From NCBI GenBank assembly GCA_965153455.1, contig OZ234495.1, positions 4,340,001 to 4,404,000 of the forward strand: a stretch of DNA of 64,000 nt, read 5' to 3'. Position numbers and translations under genes: made by a program. Below are positions 49,106 to 62,595 of the stretch, piece by piece. A model generated the notes under the pieces. It saw only the letters and a list, made by a program, of their open reading frames with translations, had not been told where the DNA came from and ran no database searches. The DNA is from Sphagnum compactum (Eukaryota > Bryophyta > Sphagnopsida > Sphagnales). The first letter of the stretch is position 1, and each line of letters starts with the position of its first letter.

Positions 49106-52100
49106 TTTTATTAAAATTAAACTTCAAAAAAATACTCAAAGCATCCAATGAATAGGCGGTTTGTGTAATTTGTTACTCACTATTTTTGCCTAGAGAGTTA
49201 ATTTATACATATTTTTTTAGTCCAAGATAATTTTTTATTTTTTAAAATTAAATTATAGTTTATTCAAAACATATAAGGGTTAGGCATTTGTGGGGGTCAA
49301 AAGGGTGTGAAGGGAATCTAGAGAGACCAAAGGCACCCATAAGAACGTTAGGTTACCTAGGTATAGTCTTTTGTCCCCCCCCCCTCCCAATCACAATTAG
49401 GGTTTTGTTTTTCTCAATTTTGTGAAGCAAGTGGACTTACTATCATTTCAAGAGGACTTAGTCAAATTTGCTCCAAGTCCAAAAGAAAAATAGAATTTTC
49501 TTGGGATTTGATATCTCTTGCTACATTGATCCAAAAATTATGGAATGACAAATTTTGTGCACATTGTCTTATTGACAATTTGATCCAAAGTAGAACCTAA
49601 CCATTTGAAAGGCTTACTTTTGATCACATTGCAACATACACACATATGTTGTTATATAGATAGTTCCACCAATACATTCAAACACAAAGAATGCAAAGCG
49701 ACATTCTTTAGATCTTACACAAACAACAACATCATTTTTATTCATCAAATAAAACCATGTTCCTTTCACTTAGGTCTTTTAAATTATTCGTCATGCGTTA
49801 CTAAATCAATGCCCAACACTATCCAAATTAACAAAATCATGCACAAAAAAACCATGCATGCAGACAAATTGGAATAAGGTTTTGCAAATGAGTTTGATTT
49901 TATAACACCAAACATGAGGCTCCAAATACAATCAATGGAGATAAACCTTCCAAACTCATAACATAGCAAAAACCCCCATTCACATTTTCAAATGGGTTCC
50001 AATCACAAATAAATTTTACAAAAAAAAAATATTTTACAGTAAAACCTTGACATCCCCAACCTCACCTCCATTTGAAAATTGATGGTTATGGTTACATAGT
50101 TTTAAATAATATTAATATTGATGAATACCTTATAAATATCACAAAGTTTACAATATACAAGATTATGAATGAAGAAAGAGAAATTGAATCCAAATACCAT
50201 CTCTCTATATATGAACTACACATTGAAGTTATGTGAAGGAGATGTATCTACTTATGCCTTTAACTTTCACTTTCTAAATCTTTGATTTCTTGATTTTGAT
50301 TGAGTTAAAAATTGAAACACAAATCTAGCAACATCAAAGCTTTAATTTTTGGACCTTTCAAATTGTTTGATTTTAAGTCATTCCTTTTAAAATCATGAAT
50401 TTTCTTGCAAAAGGGGAAGGATTTTGTAATATTGTTCAAACAAGTAAAAATTGCAATATTTATATAGGAAGCAAAAAATAATAAAAAATCGTAAACATGC
50501 ATATTTTTTACTTCAACTTTTCAATGTTACACACAAGACATGTATTATATGTGAAGCATACACACTAACTTCGTATTATTAAAGTTTGATAACAACAAGG
50601 AATTAGTTCATGTTCACATTTCCATTGCATACAATCCTACAAAGGTCTTCAATTTTTTCCAAAGTTTTTATGTTCTTTGAACCTTTAGCTTGCAATTGAG
50701 TTATAAATTTTGTGCAAGGTTGTTAAGTATACTCTTTGACCTTTCATTTCTTGAAATTGGGCTCTTGGGATTGAAATAGGTTAATAATATAAACAACTGA
50801 TCTAATCAACACTAGATCAGTTGGCATTAGATTTTAATAATTTGGATACTATGCTTACTATAACATTCACCATGAGATTAAAAATTTGTGCATATAAAAT
50901 TCATCGTATCAAAATTTTGAAATTAATTTTAATTCCAAGTACTTCAATGTTGCAACAAATTAAACAACAATGAGTTCATATTCATTGTTTCTCAAGATCA
51001 AAACAATCAAATGTATTATGTATGAATACATGTGTGGCACAAGAGTTTTGAAGTTTGTCGTGTGTTTCTATGTCAGCACCTATAACCATTACTATCACCA
51101 CATTCACAACACATAACATAAAAATACCCTAAATGGTACACCACATCCAAACAAAATGACTAACTCACTTGCAACAACGTAAGAATTCAAGCCCAAAACA
51201 TAAAAAATCAAAACATTTGTATAACAAAAAAAAACTGCAAAACAAAAATATGTTTTGACATCTCAAATCACCAAAAGTGATTTGAAATCGCACAAGATGG
51301 GATTATGTCCCATGACAAATATCCCGAACCCCATTCACACATGAACTAGTTCGAGATTAACTAATTAATTTAACTAACCCAATTTATTCCTAATTAACTA
51401 AGACCTAACTCACTAGTTAAACTAACACACTTGACAAGTTTGGTAAAAATTAAACATTAGAAGCAATTTCAAATGAATGAATTGAAAAAAATAAAATTGA
51501 ACATACAATACAAGATTTCCAAAATTGAAAATAAAGCTTAGATCAATCCATCAATGTGTTTTGCATATTTCAAATTAACTTTTCCATCAAACTTGGATTA
51601 GAAATGAAAAAATGATATTGCAATTGGTTAAGTTTTGGAATTATTGATGCCCACCAATGTGTGTCAACACAACTAGTCTTTGATTGTACTTCATGCAAAC
51701 ATTGCATATAAAAGATTATGATTCAACCTCAAATTCCAAAAATAAATATAAAGATTATCGTTCACTTCTATGATAATGATTACTAGATTCAAAGTTGATA
51801 AATTGAAATATATTTCTAATGTAAATTAGAATGTTTGTCATTCCTTTTTGTTTGAAAAATGTTTGACCACAATTAATGAAAGTGAATCATTTGAACCTTT
51901 TTTTACAAGAATGTTGAAGTCAATTATAAACGTAGATGAATAGAACAAAAAAAATGTGCACACTGTTTAACTTTTTGAAAGATTCATGTTCTTCAATAAG
52001 ACCTTCAAAACATACTCATCATTGACCTCACCAAAGATTATTCTACATAGTTCTTAAAAAAACTTGTTTCACATAGCTTTTGGGAATCATAATGCCTAAA

Positions 52101-54153
52101 AATTATTTTAACATACTTTGCACTTATTAAATTTCCTATCATCCTTGTGATGGTAACGACACCATTAATTTTGTTGATAATTGTTTGACCTTTAAATGCT
52201 AATAAATTTTCATTCAACTATTGACTTAGTAAAGATAAAATGTTCGTATTAATTAACGTTTTCATGAACAAACATTAATCACTTAGGTTGAACTTGGTAT
52301 TAGGGGTAAAAGAAAGGATAAGGCCCTCAATTTGGTCATTCAAGTTGGTGTGTTTTGCAAACATCGTATGTTTCGACAACATTGGTAATATAATAATAAA
52401 TATAAGGGGCTTGTGAACATTTGCACTACAATGGCTCACATTAAAGTTTTAATTTTTACTTAGGCCCTATTGACATTTACAATTGTTAATAAACATTAAA
52501 AAAATTCAACATTTCAAAAACTTAAACATGTAGTGAAAGGACAAAATTTTGACAAACAAAATAATTAAACATGCAAATGAACAAATCAAAACCAAAACAA
52601 ATGAAATTTGCAAATGACGCCAACTTTCACAAGAGAGCTAGATGAGGCATCATAAACAATTTTGTTAGCAACATCGTCTTTATCACAATCCAAACCATAA
52701 TCACAAAGATCATCATTAGCTTTTTCAATGTCAAGAAGTGAAATAACATGAAGAAAGACCGTCATAATTCTAGAGACTATAACCACTAGGTTATCAACAA
52801 CAAAAAATAATGAGTACAAAAATATATAGAAGAAAAAATATGGAAAAAAAACATACAAATCACTAGAACAAAAAAATTGTTCACTTGAAAAATTAGTTGA
52901 ATAATAATAAATCCCAACATCTAAACCCCCCATACTTACAAAACAAAAAATAAGCAACACAAACCAAAAAAAACACCAAAAAATAAAATGATAAAGACTT
53001 GTGTGCAAATGGAGCCTACACATGCACAAACACATTAGAATATGCAATGAAAATATAATTTTTTAAAAAACCACACAAAGAAATCAATAATAACAAAACA
53101 TGTGAACATAAAACAAATCAAAAGTAATGAAATTCTTTTGCGTGCCACAATTGAACGAATCAAACTTGTATGTTCTCCACATCCTACAAAAAATAAAAAG
53201 CTAATTAATAAAGATTGGACAAGTATGTAACTAAACCTATAATAACAAAAAGAAGAAAAAAGATGCAAAACAATGAGAGGAGCAAAGCTTGTGAAATGTG
53301 ATTTAACTCTTGACTTCAATTAAGTTGTGAAGTCACAATAAAAAATTGGTACATCATAAAAGGAGGATCAACATTTAGAAAGTGCACACTAAAACATAAA
53401 ACCATAATAGAATGTGATGTAATCACAAAAACATTCGAATCCGGAAGCATAACGATGACCTCCGATGGAAAATTGGAAAACAACACAAATTAAACAATAA
53501 TGAAAGCCAAAAATAACAATAAAAATAAATCAATTGTTGCATGTAGAATGATTATTATGGCACTCAATACAATCATCTTTGAAGTGCACTAGTGCTTAAG
53601 CAACAGAGATGTGTTTGTTTACTTTATATGGGTTGCATTGCGAAGTGTTCGGGAGTTTATCCTTTGTTTCCCTTCCCCATTTGTTTGCAATCTCACCTAC
53701 ACCTCTGCAAGATTTAAATCAATAGTATTTCTCGCACCATTCACATGTAAAATTCTTTCAACCATGTTTGTGCAGTTTACATTACTTGATTTAGTATTTT
53801 GTATATATTGATATGTGATTCGTCTTTGGTAACCGATAAGCAGCTGCTTACTTGTTTTGAGTATGACCCACACCTTGACAAGCAATGGTGCATTTTGACA
53901 GTGAATTGAATAGAAGATGGTGCACCAAGCTAGGTCTACAAATTCAAGAGTTCACCACAAGAGAAAGTAAAATAAGTACCCTCAGTTTATAATGGGGTAT
54001 TAGCTCAGATTAAAAATGGTCACGAACAGTTTTGGTAATAGAAATTTCATGCAGCACATGAGAAGGCTCAGCATGCACTCAAGGGGGCTTAGTATTCATC
54101 TTTTGGGTTTTTGGGGTGGAGAAAGGGATTTTTTGTTTTTTGTCTTTTCCCAA

Positions 54154-54231
54154 TGTGTTCTCATCAGGTTCCCATGACAATCCCAGTAGCATCTCAACTT
54201 CATCCCATATTGTTGTGGCAGATTTCTTTCC
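54154..54231 (-). pseudogene. Out-of-frame remnant of a PPR E+ domain
   Basis: Downstream of the PPR stop codon, a different minus-strand frame reads VGKKSATTIWDEVEMLLG and then WEPDENT. This resembles the E+ extension that follows the E domain in DYW-class PPR proteins (G-D-K-S-H-P-Q...I...L..L then Y-V-P-D-T). No DYW deaminase motif is recognisable beyond it. It is probably the decayed tail of the PPR gene next to it. Confidence 0.45.
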
Positions 54232-54289
54232 TACTCTACAACAACTATTTCTAACCTTATACAACTCGAGAAAACCAATTTGCATATGG

Positions 54290-56098
54290 CTATACAGCAA
54301 CACATTCGTGTGTACTCCCTTCCACCTCAATCCAACTGCACTCTAGCTCCTTTGTCACACCCCTGTCCTCCATCAACTTCCTCAATAATGTGGCATTCTG
54401 CCACATACCAGCTGTAGCATAGACATGTGCAAGTGACACATAGACTGCAGCATTTTGTGGTTCCAGCCTACCTCGATATTGTGCTGCACGTTCTGCCATC
54501 TTGACATTCCCATGAAGTCTGCAAGCACTAAGTAATGCTGCCCATGTTACAGCTGCTGGAGTTTGTGGCATTTTGTTCACAACAGTCTCAGCCTCTTCCA
54601 AGTGCCCTGCACGTCCAAGAAGGTCAACAATGCAGCCAAAGTGCTCAACTTCAGGTAAGATGCCATGATCTTTGGTCATCGAATGGAAGTACCTAAGTCC
54701 TTCCTCAACCAGACCTGCATGGCTGCATGCTGAAAGAACACCTATGTATGTCACTTGATTAGGTCTTACACCTTCAGATATCATCCTATGAAAATGTTCA
54801 AGGGCTTCTCTGCCATGCCCATGCTGCCCAAGACCTACAATCATTGCACTCCATGTCACCACATCCCTTTCAGGCATCATGCTGAAGATCTTATATGCAT
54901 CAACTACACTCCCACACTTTGCATACGCGTTTAGCAGACCGCTCCTGATGCGAAGATCTGACTCTAATGTAGATGCCACAATCTTGGCATGAACCCATTG
55001 GGCTTCTTGTAGTGATGCTTGGTTGGCACATGCCTTGAGAAGACATGTGAAGGTTACTACATCAGGATGCACCCCTTCATGCTGCATCTGATGGAAGATC
55101 TCCATGGCCTCTCTGTGTGGACCATGCTCAGCATATCCTTCAATCATTGCAGTAAAAGAAATGACATCCCGACCCCTAATCTTGTCAAAGACTTCTCGAG
55201 CCTCCTGTGTGCTCCCACACTTGGAGAACATGCTGACAAGAGCAGTTCCTACACGAACATCTGCCTCCAATCCAGCTTTGATAATGTCAGCACGTACTGA
55301 TCGTCCTTTTAGTAAGGCTGCCGGACCCGTACATGCACTGAGAAGGCTGATGAAAGTACTTGCATTGGGTGTCACTCCATGCTGCTGCATCTTCTGAAAA
55401 AGTTCAAAGGTCTGCTCAATATTCCCATTCCAAGAATACCCAGCAATCAAGCTATTCCATGACACAATATTCTGCACTGCCATCTTATTAAACACCTCAT
55501 GTGCAAGTTTCATACTCCCACATCTGGCATACATATGAACAAGGTTGCTTTCCAACATGATGTCTGTTGTGATTCCACTTTTAGTGATGTCCCTGTGCAC
55601 AGCCTTGCCCTTTTCCAGGTCTCCAAGACTAGCACAAATACTGACAATGCTTACATACATGATACTGTCAAACCTCACCCTGCCATCTTGCAGTTTCTCA
55701 TACAGTTTGAACCCCTCTCTACTGGCACCCTGTTTGGCATACCCTGTCAACATTGAACTACATGCAATCACATCCTGTTGTTGCATTGCATCAAAAACTT
55801 TGCGAGCTTCCATCAGGCTCCCACACTTGCAGTACATACTCAGGACCACAGTGAGCAAATAGATGTCCGCCTCAAAACCAGTGTCAATCATATGCATATG
55901 CACTTTCCTGCCCTCAACCAGATTCTTTGCACCCGCACATCTCTTCAGAAGAGACCTGTATGTAGAGGCATTTAAGCAACCATCTCTCTGCTCCAGATTG
56001 CACAACACATCTTCTTGAAGTTGCTCCCTCTCAATCAAAGCCCGAGGATCCTCAAACCTTGTGATGCTCCTCCCACTGCTATTACATGATGTGCTCAT
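54290..56098 (-). CDS. PLS-class pentatricopeptide repeat protein with E domain, 602 aa, single exon
   Basis: PPR proteins bind organelle RNA sequence-specifically; PLS-class members mostly specify C-to-U editing sites. Start is the ATG at 56098; the frame is open upstream only to a stop just beyond 56167, with no other ATG. After about 50 leading residues come about 14 repeats in L-S-P order, for example TYRSLLKRCAGAKNLVEGRK (L), VVLSMYCKCGSLMEARKVFD (S), and SWNSLIAGYSWNGNIEQTFE (P). The E domain follows (VTWAALLSACRLHGNVKMAE, then LAHVYATAGMW, ending CSWIEVEGSTHECVAV and stop). A DYW deaminase is absent. The leading segment has few acidic residues at its very start (MSTSCNSSGRSITRF), which fits an organelle presequence. 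Either it works with a separate DYW protein or it lost its tail (see 54154-54231). Confidence 0.88.
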   Translation of the reverse strand: MSTSCNSSGRSITRFEDPRALIEREQLQEDVLCNLEQRDGCLNASTYRSLLKRCAGAKNLVEGRKVHMHMIDTGFEADIYLLTVVLSMYCKCGSLMEARKVFDAMQQQDVIACSSMLTGYAKQGASREGFKLYEKLQDGRVRFDSIMYVSIVSICASLGDLEKGKAVHRDITKSGITTDIMLESNLVHMYARCGSMKLAHEVFNKMAVQNIVSWNSLIAGYSWNGNIEQTFELFQKMQQHGVTPNASTFISLLSACTGPAALLKGRSVRADIIKAGLEADVRVGTALVSMFSKCGSTQEAREVFDKIRGRDVISFTAMIEGYAEHGPHREAMEIFHQMQHEGVHPDVVTFTCLLKACANQASLQEAQWVHAKIVASTLESDLRIRSGLLNAYAKCGSVVDAYKIFSMMPERDVVTWSAMIVGLGQHGHGREALEHFHRMISEGVRPNQVTYIGVLSACSHAGLVEEGLRYFHSMTKDHGILPEVEHFGCIVDLLGRAGHLEEAETVVNKMPQTPAAVTWAALLSACRLHGNVKMAERAAQYRGRLEPQNAAVYVSLAHVYATAGMWQNATLLRKLMEDRGVTKELECSWIEVEGSTHECVAV

Positions 56099-56217
56099 GG
56101 TTTGATTTCCCCTCACAATTTCTGGTCTCCTGTAGGGTATGAACAAAAATCTTACAACCCAATCCAAAGATTGCTAGATCAAGACAAGATCTCAGATCTC
56201 AAGAGTCCGATTGTCCA

Positions 56218-56571
56218 TTAAAGAGTCAGAACAACGACAGCACACCTGCAATCATATTGTAGCAACAATCACACATGACCAATCCAATTCTTCAGCCTTC
56301 TTCTTAAGCTTTGTGTCATAAGCTTTGTCTCTCTGTGGTTTCTTCAGAAACCCACATACCTGGTATAGTCTTGACCTGGTTTCACATCCTTGTCAATGAT
56401 CCGCAGCATTCTACCATCAGCTTGTGGGCAACATCCGGACATGGCAGCCGTCTTTGCTTGCTCCTCCAGGCGGTGGTGGTGCTTGTTGTCTCTCACGAAA
56501 TGCACCTTGTGTCGCCACAGCTGCATTTGCTTTGAACCATAATGGTGTTGAGCGATTGCCCACCACCGCAT
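56218..56571 (-). CDS. Possible small spliced gene or upstream ORF, 79 aa, hypothetical
   Basis: An open frame from ATG at 56571 reads MRWWAIAQHHYGSKQMQLWR onward to DVKPGQDYT and meets a strong donor (CAG then GTATGT, exon end 56360). An acceptor ATTGCAG joins 56245, adding nine codons before TAA at 56218-56220; the 114-bp intron keeps frame. An acceptor-like TCTTGCAG lies upstream near 56609. The stop is 120 bases before the PPR start codon on the same strand, so this may be an ORF in the PPR leader or a separate small gene. The residues do not look low-complexity, but I recognise no family. Confidence 0.35.
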
Positions 56572-56822
56572 GGCTACCGCAATGCATAATGACCACCTCA
56601 AAACCAACTCTGCAAGATCAACAAACAAGGAGAATTGTACTCTCTGTGTGTCTGTGTCCGTCTCTGCGAGTCTCTCTCTTCCTTCAGCAACAACAAATTT
56701 TGCAAACCCGTAGTACCTAGTCTGTAAAGAAAAGACGCATTGCAATCCTCATTGCGTGCTGGAAACCTAACAATCACGCGACGAAGACTGAGCGCTAGTT
56801 CAACGTAACGCGGAGAGTGGAA

Positions 56823-56868
56823 CAAGGATTAGGGTTTCGTGCTAGCATATAATAAGGATTAGGGTTTG
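56823..56868 (-). promoter_or_regulatory. Two telo-box-like motifs upstream of the PPR gene
   Basis: AAGGATTAGGGTTT occurs twice about 30 bp apart (AAACCCTAATCCTT on the gene strand), each followed by a (C/G)GTGCT block, as a short direct duplication. AAACCCTA telo-boxes are common in promoters of plant housekeeping and organelle-related genes. Confidence 0.45.
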
Positions 56869-56869
56869 G

Positions 56870-58813
56870 TGCTCACAGTAGTTCACACTCCTGTGTGTAA
56901 GTAGCTGTGCTTTCTCTTCCTCGCCACCAGTAAGCAAGCAAGCAAGCAATTTACTTGGATACATACCTAAAACACAACTGCAAACAAGTCTCTTCTGCTT
57001 GCTTGTCTTCAGGTTTCTCACTTACTGCACATACATCATCATGTACAGAAAACGAACTTGTGATCTCGATTGCAAGCAAGCTTTTGACCAGCGATCTTCT
57101 TGTAACTCAAACTTGGAATGAATAATCTTCTCCTTGATTTGAGGAGGAAGCGTTTTGCAGTTTCCTCCTTTCCTGCTTCGAGGATTTCTCGCACAAAGAG
57201 CTGACCCGCATCATCATCATCATCATCAAATCATGTCTCTATACTCCTCCTCACAATGTTGTTTCTCTTCCTCCTCACATTTTCTTGTCTTAGAACGGAG
57301 ATTTTCTGTCTGTTCTGAGACAAGGCCTGAGTTTCTTCTCTTGTTTTGAGACGAGACCTATGAGATGATGATGCATCAGACAGGAGTTTCTTGTGCGTTC
57401 CAGCACCAGATCATTTGCCCAGGAAGAAGAAAAACAACAGTTTGTTCAGTTCATGGCAGCATTTGCAAGGGTCAATAGAGTTGGAATGAACAGTAGCATT
57501 TGCACACAAAGGCACGCGGGACTCGCTCCCCACCGCAACAGTGTCCCCACCACAATTCCCGAGAGATTTTCTCTCTGGCGGGCCTGACTTCCCGGGGGTG
57601 TCATGATTACAAGCTTTATTCCAGATGCTTTACGCTTTCTTCAGAAAGAAACCAAGCGATTTGCCTCTTCTTCTTCTTCTTCTTCTTCTCCTCTCTCTAT
57701 GTCCAAATCTCGATGCACACACAATCTCCTTCTGTGTCCGTTTCTATTCTTCTTGTGTGTACGTACGGGAGGACAACAACAGCCGATCCAGGTACCTTCT
57801 TCTTCGTGACCGATTGATGGTGTGAGTATTCTTCTTTGCGCTTCGAAGATGTGTTCGTATTTTGTGTTGTATTGTCATGTTTTGTATGCGTTTTAACACT
57901 GAAGGTTGCGATCTATACTCAACACTCGGCGCCGCGGTACTACAATACTTCCATTTTGTGGTGGAGTTGTTCACAGTTTTGTTGCGAAAGAAATGGAGAT
58001 TTTAGGATGTAGAGTTGTCGTGTCCAGGGTATGCAAGAAGTTCTCGCATATAAAGAATCAATTGCGACACAGAACACTGAATTCTTACAGTTTTCTTCTA
58101 AAAGAAGTGGAGATGTAGGACATTGTTGTTACTGCAAAGAAGTCGCATAGAGAATCAGGATGAGAGAGAGAGAGTAAAGAAAAGAGAAGACAGGCGGATG
58201 TGTTGAGAGACAACGTTTTCGTGTGTGAGAGAATGAGATTACTAACTTCTGTTTGTCGTCCGTCTGATCGCAGTTCCACATGAGATCTGGTAAGAAATCG
58301 GATTCAGGAACATAGAGGAACAATAGTGCAGCAACACAATCTGAAGTTTGCAGCAGGACATTGATACCTTGGAAAAGAGGGTTCAAAGAAGAAGAAGAAA
58401 AAACGAGCTAGCACGCAAGAGCATGCTGGTTTTGCATCATGGACGACAGTAGTGCACATGCTGGTCACCATTTGCTTCTCTCTCCCCTCTTGCAATCAGT
58501 GTTTGATTTGAAAATATCTTGTAATTTGCTTCTGTTTTGTTTGCAATGTATGATGATTGTAGGGCTTGTAAGGTCTGGTTGAGATGTGGTATGAACTTGA
58601 GAAGAACTTCATGGTCACCCACATGCAACCATGAAGCCAGTTTCATGGTCACCATGTACAACCATTCTGACAATATCTAACCACAAGGAGCAAGATCCTT
58701 TTCTAGGGTTTTGTCTGGTATAGTAAAGGCAAGGGACTTGCCTGATTTGCTTCTTTATCAAATAGTTTCTAATTTATGAGAATGTTGATGTATTTATGTT
58801 TGCTCTCTTGCAG
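56870..58813 (+). promoter_or_regulatory. Divergent promoter and guanosine deaminase leader region
   Basis: The PPR gene (minus) and the guanosine deaminase gene (plus) diverge from this region. It holds (AAGC)n near 56932-56948, an ATC-repeat near 57210-57228 and (TTC)n near 57666-57690. CTCTCTTGCAG at 58803-58813 just before the deaminase start codon looks like an acceptor, so the leader probably contains an intron. No other gene recognised; the open frames lack motifs. Confidence 0.45.
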
Positions 58814-58824
58814 CACTGAACTCC

Positions 58825-59860
<1,036 letters not shown>

Positions 59861-59881
59861 GCTCAAACAATATTGAAGTTC

Positions 59882-59887
59882 AATAAA
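59882..59887 (+). terminator. GSDA: Candidate polyadenylation signal for guanosine deaminase
   Basis: AATAAA, 22 bases after the stop codon at 59858-59860. That is a short 3' UTR, so further sites downstream may be used. Confidence 0.35.
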
Positions 59888-59889
59888 AA

Positions 59890-62090
59890 GTGCCTAATTG
59901 CCACTTGCAGAAATGGGAAATGGAATTATGATGTCACAATTTTTTTGAAGCAGTTGCAAAGTTGCATCTCCAACTCCTTTTATCACTTTGAGATTTGTCT
60001 CTGGAGAGCATGTTTGCTTGCATTGAATGTTCTGTTGAATCATTGCAAGGTCACCTCGCCTGCATTGGGGTTGGAGGTAGAGCTTAGATTGCATCTGGAA
60101 AGACCCAGCTTTTAACACTGCTTAAAATGGAAGATAGATTTTACAAATGGCTAGAATCAGGAACTGCAGTGGGAGGTTTCTTCCTGTTGGAGATTGATGC
60201 AGAGAGACTATCTTAACACTTGTGCATTGAACACTTACCCTTATTCTTGAGATTGTTCCTCTCCTGTTGGTCTCTGTTCTTTGGAAAGTAGAGAAGTTTG
60301 CTCCATTACACCTATAATTTAACAGTCGTCAATGGTGGCAAAGTGAGGCTGCAAGTCACCATGCCATATGCACTTGTGTCATCAGCAACATGTGGGGAGT
60401 CAATGGCCAGGCCATTCTCTTAGTGTTGGAAACTGGTAAGTCTTCTATTGCTTCTAAGAACACTGCTGCTTGTTGTGTATGGTAGTTTATTCAAGTGAAC
60501 TGTACAGAGGGATGAGTACCACAATGGGTGTGTTGTTGGTTTGCAGTGTAAGTAATTTGCATTGGAGAGTCAGTATTGCTGGATGGTAGGTGCTTTTTTG
60601 GTTTGCAGCAGCTGAGAGTTGGTGATCATGGTGGCATGTTCCGTGGCAGTGTTGGAAATGGCTTTGGTAGTGCCAATGTGCTCCAGCTACATGAATGGTG
60701 CTGATTATGCCACCTTGAGCCACCCCCACCTGCTGTCTTCACAATTCTCTGTGAGACTGATGCTCATGCCAGCAAATCATGAGCTGGGAATGAGAAGTGA
60801 AAATTTGGCGGTGAACTTTGGGTTTGATCAGAGGGGGTAGAATTCCACTAATAGTGGTCCAGGTCAATTCCCAGTTGTCTAGAGGTAAGCAATTTCATGC
60901 AGTCACATCCTTCAGTTTCAAGATTTGGATTTTGGACGTTGGCAGACTAAGGGGGGATGGGCATGGAGTAATTGCTACATTTAGTGTGGAAGCTGGTGAT
61001 TGAAGCTCAGTTGCACTGGGTGGCCAGAGTGTGCAAGATGGTCAATTTGAGGCACTTTCTGAAACATGGCACTAAAACACCCTCTGTCACACAATCCAAA
61101 ACACCCTTGGATCAAGAAAGTGTGAAGATATTCACCTCCTTTGCCTTGTGGAAGGAACTTGATGCTATATATCAATGGCAGAGAGATTCAAATCGCCAAT
61201 CCATGTGAAGCATTTAGCAAAAAGTGGGTTGTTGACCTATGACACCCTTCAACAGTACTCTGATACCATTAGGTGGTATCCATCTTACTTATGGATGGAT
61301 TCTTCCACAGCCATGAATTTGACACATTTTTGTGAGTTGAAAACCCTTGTGAGGGTCATGATTTGACATGCAACCTTGCTAATTGCATTGACTTCTGATA
61401 ATCCATGTTAATTGTGTGTGTAGTGATAAAGGTTTTTAGGTACATCTTTGAGGAGGCAGCTTATGGTGTCTGCAACCAATACCAAAGTCTGTAGTGACCT
61501 TGTCACTTCATCTGTATAAAGATCTTAAAACAAGATCTTTTTATGTTCCTTTTTCATCTTGGATTCTTGGTCTTCTCTCTGCACTTTTAGATTCTATAGA
61601 GCTGCTCAGCATGTCTTCTAGTAACTGCTGGCATTGTGACAGAAATCTCTTACATTGATGAATGTAAGACTATTACTCATAACCAGGAGTTGATGATGGT
61701 CCGTGGCGATGTTGCAGAAATGGTCTTGACTCACTACCATACAAGTTGCATATTGTCATATAATATACACTAATATTGCCTAATCAATGATTGATTGTTT
61801 GAAGTTGATTTGAATAATATGCAAATCAATAGAAACAGACAGGGATTTTTGTTTTGGTAAATTTTCACCACTTTCCGACCAAAAACACAATCCAGTGTGA
61901 CTTGTACAAAGGATTTTTGTGGAAGAAATGTGCCGAAGTAGCCAGACTTCAAGAACTTTTGCTGAAAATTAATATGATTAACATTGCAATGCATTTCATC
62001 AAAAATGAAATTTCTATGTACTCATCTCAAAAACACAATAAAAGTCAATATTGTCGATCTCACAAAAAAGTGTGACAAATGAGTCTCATA
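59890..62090. other. Intergenic region without a recognised gene
   Basis: No motif-bearing frame found. A block near 60613-60675 (GAGTTGGTGATCATGG to GGAAATGGCTTTG) has a diverged relative near 61687-61730, and TATTGTCATATAATA occurs at 61750 and again at 62795, so repeats are present. Confidence 0.5.
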
Positions 62091-62290
62091 AAGTCACCCT
62101 ATCTTGGGGCACTATTTTGACCCTCTAATCTCAGTTTCATCCCCAATTTGAGAGTATCACGCTTGTGAAGTGAGCAAAATTGGGTGACATATAATGAAAA
62201 TGGGTAGCAATTTCGAAGCTTCTGACAAGGCTTCATTTAATGAGGAATATGGGCAGCAATCAAGGCACACTCAAGATAAAGGCAAATCCA
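62090..62290. repeat. Dispersed repeat, copy 2 (relative at 2094-2320)
   Basis: It shares the ordered TCACCCT, TTTGACCCT, TTTCATCCCCAATTTGA and AAAAT/CTGGGT blocks with the copy near the left edge. It overlaps the beginning of the 133-codon open frame at 62194. Confidence 0.5.
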
Positions 62291-62595
62291 AAACCAGATT
62301 ATACAAAACTGACATTGCAAACTTGGTGCTTAAAAATACTAGGTTCAATCTACAAGAGGAGAGAGTGTACATTAGAAACATAGAATATAATGCCCAAACA
62401 ATAAGCATATGCTTTTTTATCCAAGTTGAAGAATCCAAAATACAGGTGTTTCCAACTACCCTGACAAATCCACAAAGAATCATGGTCTCTTCATGCTTTG
62501 AAGAGTACCTCAATTATGTGGATAAAAAACTTTGCAAAACTGAGGACAGTCTTAGGGCTGAGCAGTCCAAGTCCCTAGTGATAGATAAAACCTAA
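62194..62595 (+). CDS. Hypothetical 133-aa open frame, doubtful gene
   Basis: An ATG-initiated frame, charged and without low-complexity runs (for example KTRLYKTDIANLVLKNTRF), no family recognised. It begins within a dispersed repeat, which favours a remnant of a mobile element over a host gene. Confidence 0.2.
   Translation: MKMGSNFEASDKASFNEEYGQQSRHTQDKGKSKTRLYKTDIANLVLKNTRFNLQEERVYIRNIEYNAQTISICFFIQVEESKIQVFPTTLTNPQRIMVSSCFEEYLNYVDKKLCKTEDSLRAEQSKSLVIDKT

Larger units (their letters stand above)
48561..54080. other. 5.5-kb AT-rich spacer without a recognisable gene
   Basis: No gene seen. It begins with a short GC-rich block (48,560-48,720) and then is AT-rich, with (AAAAT)n at 48880-48906 and (TA)n at 49072-49103. 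The longest open frame, 153 codons on the minus strand (52586-53047), encodes mostly Phe, Leu, Val and Cys from A-rich DNA and has no motif. Confidence 0.6.

Noticed and set aside
52586-53047. 153-codon minus-strand frame rich in Phe, Val and Cys, resembling a membrane protein
   Set aside because: The hydrophobic look comes from A-rich DNA read as T-rich codons; no conserved pattern.
60619-61366. Several frames of 60-80 codons on the plus strand
   Set aside because: None shows a domain; part of the DNA is repeated at about 61690, which favours repeat remnants.
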